The position numbers and the translations under genes were made by a program. Positions 5,169 through 5,973 of a stretch of 5,973 bases of DNA are shown piece by piece. The notes under the pieces are model-generated. The model saw only the letters and a list, made by a program, of their open reading frames with translations. It was not told where the DNA came from and searched no databases. Every line of letters starts with the position of its first letter. Position 1 is the first letter of the stretch. Origin of the DNA: Candidatus Altarchaeales archaeon A3. GTDB taxonomy: Archaea; Altiarchaeota; Altiarchaeia; Altiarchaeales; Altiarchaeaceae. Location of the stretch: assembly GCA_002083985.1 (NCBI GenBank), contig MTER01000145.1, forward strand, positions 1 through 5,973. Direction: 5' to 3'.

Positions 5169-5222
5169 TTTATAATAATAAATATATCTGATCAATAAAA
5201 TTTAAAAATTTAATCATAAAAT

Positions 5223-5582
5223 TTAACCCGTTAAAACTGCATTTATAATTCCATCCTGTCCGGGTCTTGAAGTAACCTTAACATTCATTTCCTTACTGTC
5301 CTTTTTAACCTTTAAGATTGCTCCTTTTGTTATTATATTTGCCCTTGCGAAGTTCCTGTTTGCAGGATTATCAACAACGGATAAAATTTCACACTTCTGA
5401 TATGTGCTGTCAATCAGAACATTTGCATATTTTTCGGCCAATAAACGATTTTTTACATTCCCCCCTCTTACTCTTATCTTTTTTATTTTATGTTCTCCGA
5501 TTGATGTATTTGCCGGCTCCCGTGCAATTTCATATTTCCTCTTTCCTCTCTTTTTAAGTTTTTCCGATGGTGTTTGGTACAT
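5223..5582 (-). CDS. rps8e: Ribosomal protein S8e, small subunit
   Basis: The 119-residue protein belongs to the archaeal/eukaryotic S8e family, a component of the small ribosomal subunit that is absent from bacteria. Recognisable family blocks are KRGKRKYEIAREPANTSIGE (11-30), RVRGGNVKNRLL (37-48), VVDNPANRNFARANIITKGA (69-88) and VTSRPGQDGIINAVLTG at the C-terminus. It is slightly shorter than usual. From memory of the family, archaeal S8e normally begins with a WQGRS...TGG segment; here the N-terminus is MYQTPSEKL and lacks it. The upstream in-frame codons offer no ATG and no such motif, so the start at 5582 stands. No Shine-Dalgarno sequence precedes the ATG, which fits a leaderless or short-leader transcript. 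The TBP-like gene follows 54 bp downstream and may share the transcript. Confidence 0.95.
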   Translation of the reverse strand: MYQTPSEKLKKRGKRKYEIAREPANTSIGEHKIKKIRVRGGNVKNRLLAEKYANVLIDSTYQKCEILSVVDNPANRNFARANIITKGAILKVKKDSKEMNVKVTSRPGQDGIINAVLTG

Positions 5583-5598
5583 TTTAACAATAAGATGA

Positions 5599-5616
5599 TT
5601 TATAAATATTAATAAA
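5599..5616 (-). promoter_or_regulatory. Candidate TATA region of rps8e
   Basis: On the minus strand this reads ATTAATATTTATAAA and lies 17-34 bp upstream of the rps8e ATG. A TATA box centred around 5605-5609 would start transcription at or very near the ATG, giving a leaderless mRNA, in agreement with the missing Shine-Dalgarno sequence. The surrounding DNA is so AT-rich that the exact box is uncertain. Confidence 0.4.
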
Positions 5617-5658
5617 TTAGAATTTTATAATTAAATTTATAGAATAAAATTTACAAAT

Positions 5659-5676
5659 AAAAGTAAAAGTAAAAGT
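5659..5676. repeat. (AAAAGT)x3 microsatellite abutting MITE copy C
   Basis: AAAAGT is repeated three times in tandem, and the last GT is also the first two bases of the element's left end. Growth of this tract after insertion could have erased the left target duplication. Confidence 0.7.
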
Positions 5677-5774
5677 AACTATTCAACCACCTAAAAAATT
5701 AGGAGTAAATTTTAAATTTTTTGAGTTTTTTTGAAGTTTTTAATAGTAAATTTTGTTAACCTCTGAATAGTTAC
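5675..5774. mobile_element. MITE copy C: full length, perfect 10-bp inverted ends
   Basis: This 100-bp element begins GTAACTATTC and ends with the exact reverse complement GAATAGTTAC. It shares with copy B the layout of CC-rich bases after the left end, an A-run then ATTA, two TAAATTTT motifs and a CTCTGAATAGTTAC right end. The internal GTAAATTTT motifs lie at 5705-5713 and 5746-5754. It encodes nothing. The 8-bp flanks (AAGTAAAA and AATATGTT) do not match, so the target duplication has been lost or the site rearranged. It sits 92 bp upstream of the rps8e start codon, beyond the likely core promoter. Confidence 0.8.
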
Positions 5775-5973
5775 AATATGTTTTTTGAAATTTTATTAGT
5801 CCGACAAAGTCAAAGTAATTAACCAAATTTAAATAGATGAGCACTAATTATTCATTATCCAAATTTAATATTACAAAGTCAAGTTAACAGTCACCTGTTA
5901 ATTACGCCATCAAATAATTAAAATCTATGACTACAAATAAATAATAGAGTTGTTGCGAAATAGTTTATGGGGG
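5775..5973. other. Gene-free right end with interleaved short direct repeats
   Basis: No credible coding sequence or RNA gene is visible on either strand. ACAAAGTCAA occurs at 5804-5813 and 5873-5882. CCAAATTTAA occurs at 5823-5832 and 5859-5868. The two pairs are interleaved in a stretch of about 80 bp. It may be the upstream region of a gene beyond the right edge, but nothing in the window shows that. Confidence 0.4.
5882..5903. promoter_or_regulatory. Hairpin-forming inverted repeat
   Basis: TTAACAG (5884-5890) and CTGTTAA (5895-5901) are perfect complements around the loop TCAC; a G-T and an A-T pair extend the stem to 9. There is no T-run directly after it on either strand, so a terminator is unlikely. 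An operator or the end of an unseen element is possible. Confidence 0.35.

Noticed and set aside
5169..5195. Nine-residue N-terminal extension of the TBP-like protein from a TTG
   Set aside because: The extension (IRYIYYYK after the start) comes from AT-rich DNA that looks like promoter. The ATG at 5168 followed by a hydrophilic N-terminus is more plausible, though the TTG cannot be excluded.
5318..5598. Plus-strand open frames of 64-79 codons opposite rps8e
   Set aside because: They are antisense to a conserved ribosomal protein gene, and their leucine/phenylalanine-rich sequences reflect the reverse complement of lysine-rich coding sequence.
5667..5782. 8-bp target duplication around MITE copy C
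   Set aside because: The flanks AAGTAAAA and AATATGTT do not match, so no duplication can be claimed.
1..5973. A multi-gene defence or biosynthetic system spanning the window
   Set aside because: The genes belong to unrelated housekeeping roles plus one toxin-antitoxin pair; nothing links them functionally beyond their shared strand.

Overview
The window is AT-rich archaeal chromosome. The evidence for Archaea is an archaeal-type ribosomal protein S8e, a TATA-box-binding-protein (TBP) family gene, a rhodanese-less ThiI with a CxxC motif, and upstream regions that carry TATA-like boxes with short leaders rather than bacterial -35/-10 pairs. All five genes lie on the minus strand. The exact lineage cannot be fixed from the sequence; an AT-rich euryarchaeon-like or Altiarchaeum-like organism would fit, but that is a guess.

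Layout in the direction of transcription (right to left): a gene-free AT-rich right end with a 100-bp terminal-inverted-repeat element; rps8e; a large TBP-family gene 54 bp downstream of it; a 569-bp gene-free stretch with two more copies of the same small mobile element, one of them with a perfect 8-bp target duplication; a solitary trpD (anthranilate phosphoribosyltransferase) with possible operator repeats in its leader and bracketed by two identical 25-bp repeats; an AbrB-type antitoxin gene overlapping by 4 bp a PIN-domain toxin gene that is broken by a 16-bp tandem duplication; and thiI (tRNA 4-thiouridine synthase).

The most notable gene is the TBP-family protein of about 473 residues (ordinary archaeal TBPs are about 180-200). 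Its second TBP repeat is canonical. Its first repeat is split: the opening strand (IENVVAS) is separated from the rest (FPGIVYRL...) by about 98 extra, charged, mostly helical residues. About 200 residues of unknown fold precede the saddle. The four TATA-intercalating phenylalanines and the TFB-facing acidic stirrup are kept, so it looks like a working but remodelled general transcription factor.

The rest of the window shows traces of genome turnover: a family of small IS66-like MITEs including an internal-deletion derivative, repeats around trpD and around the toxin-antitoxin pair, and a toxin gene disabled by a duplication that could in principle revert exactly. The genes do not form one pathway. 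S8e and the TBP-like gene belong to the information-processing machinery and may be co-transcribed; trpD, the toxin-antitoxin pair and thiI look like separate units.
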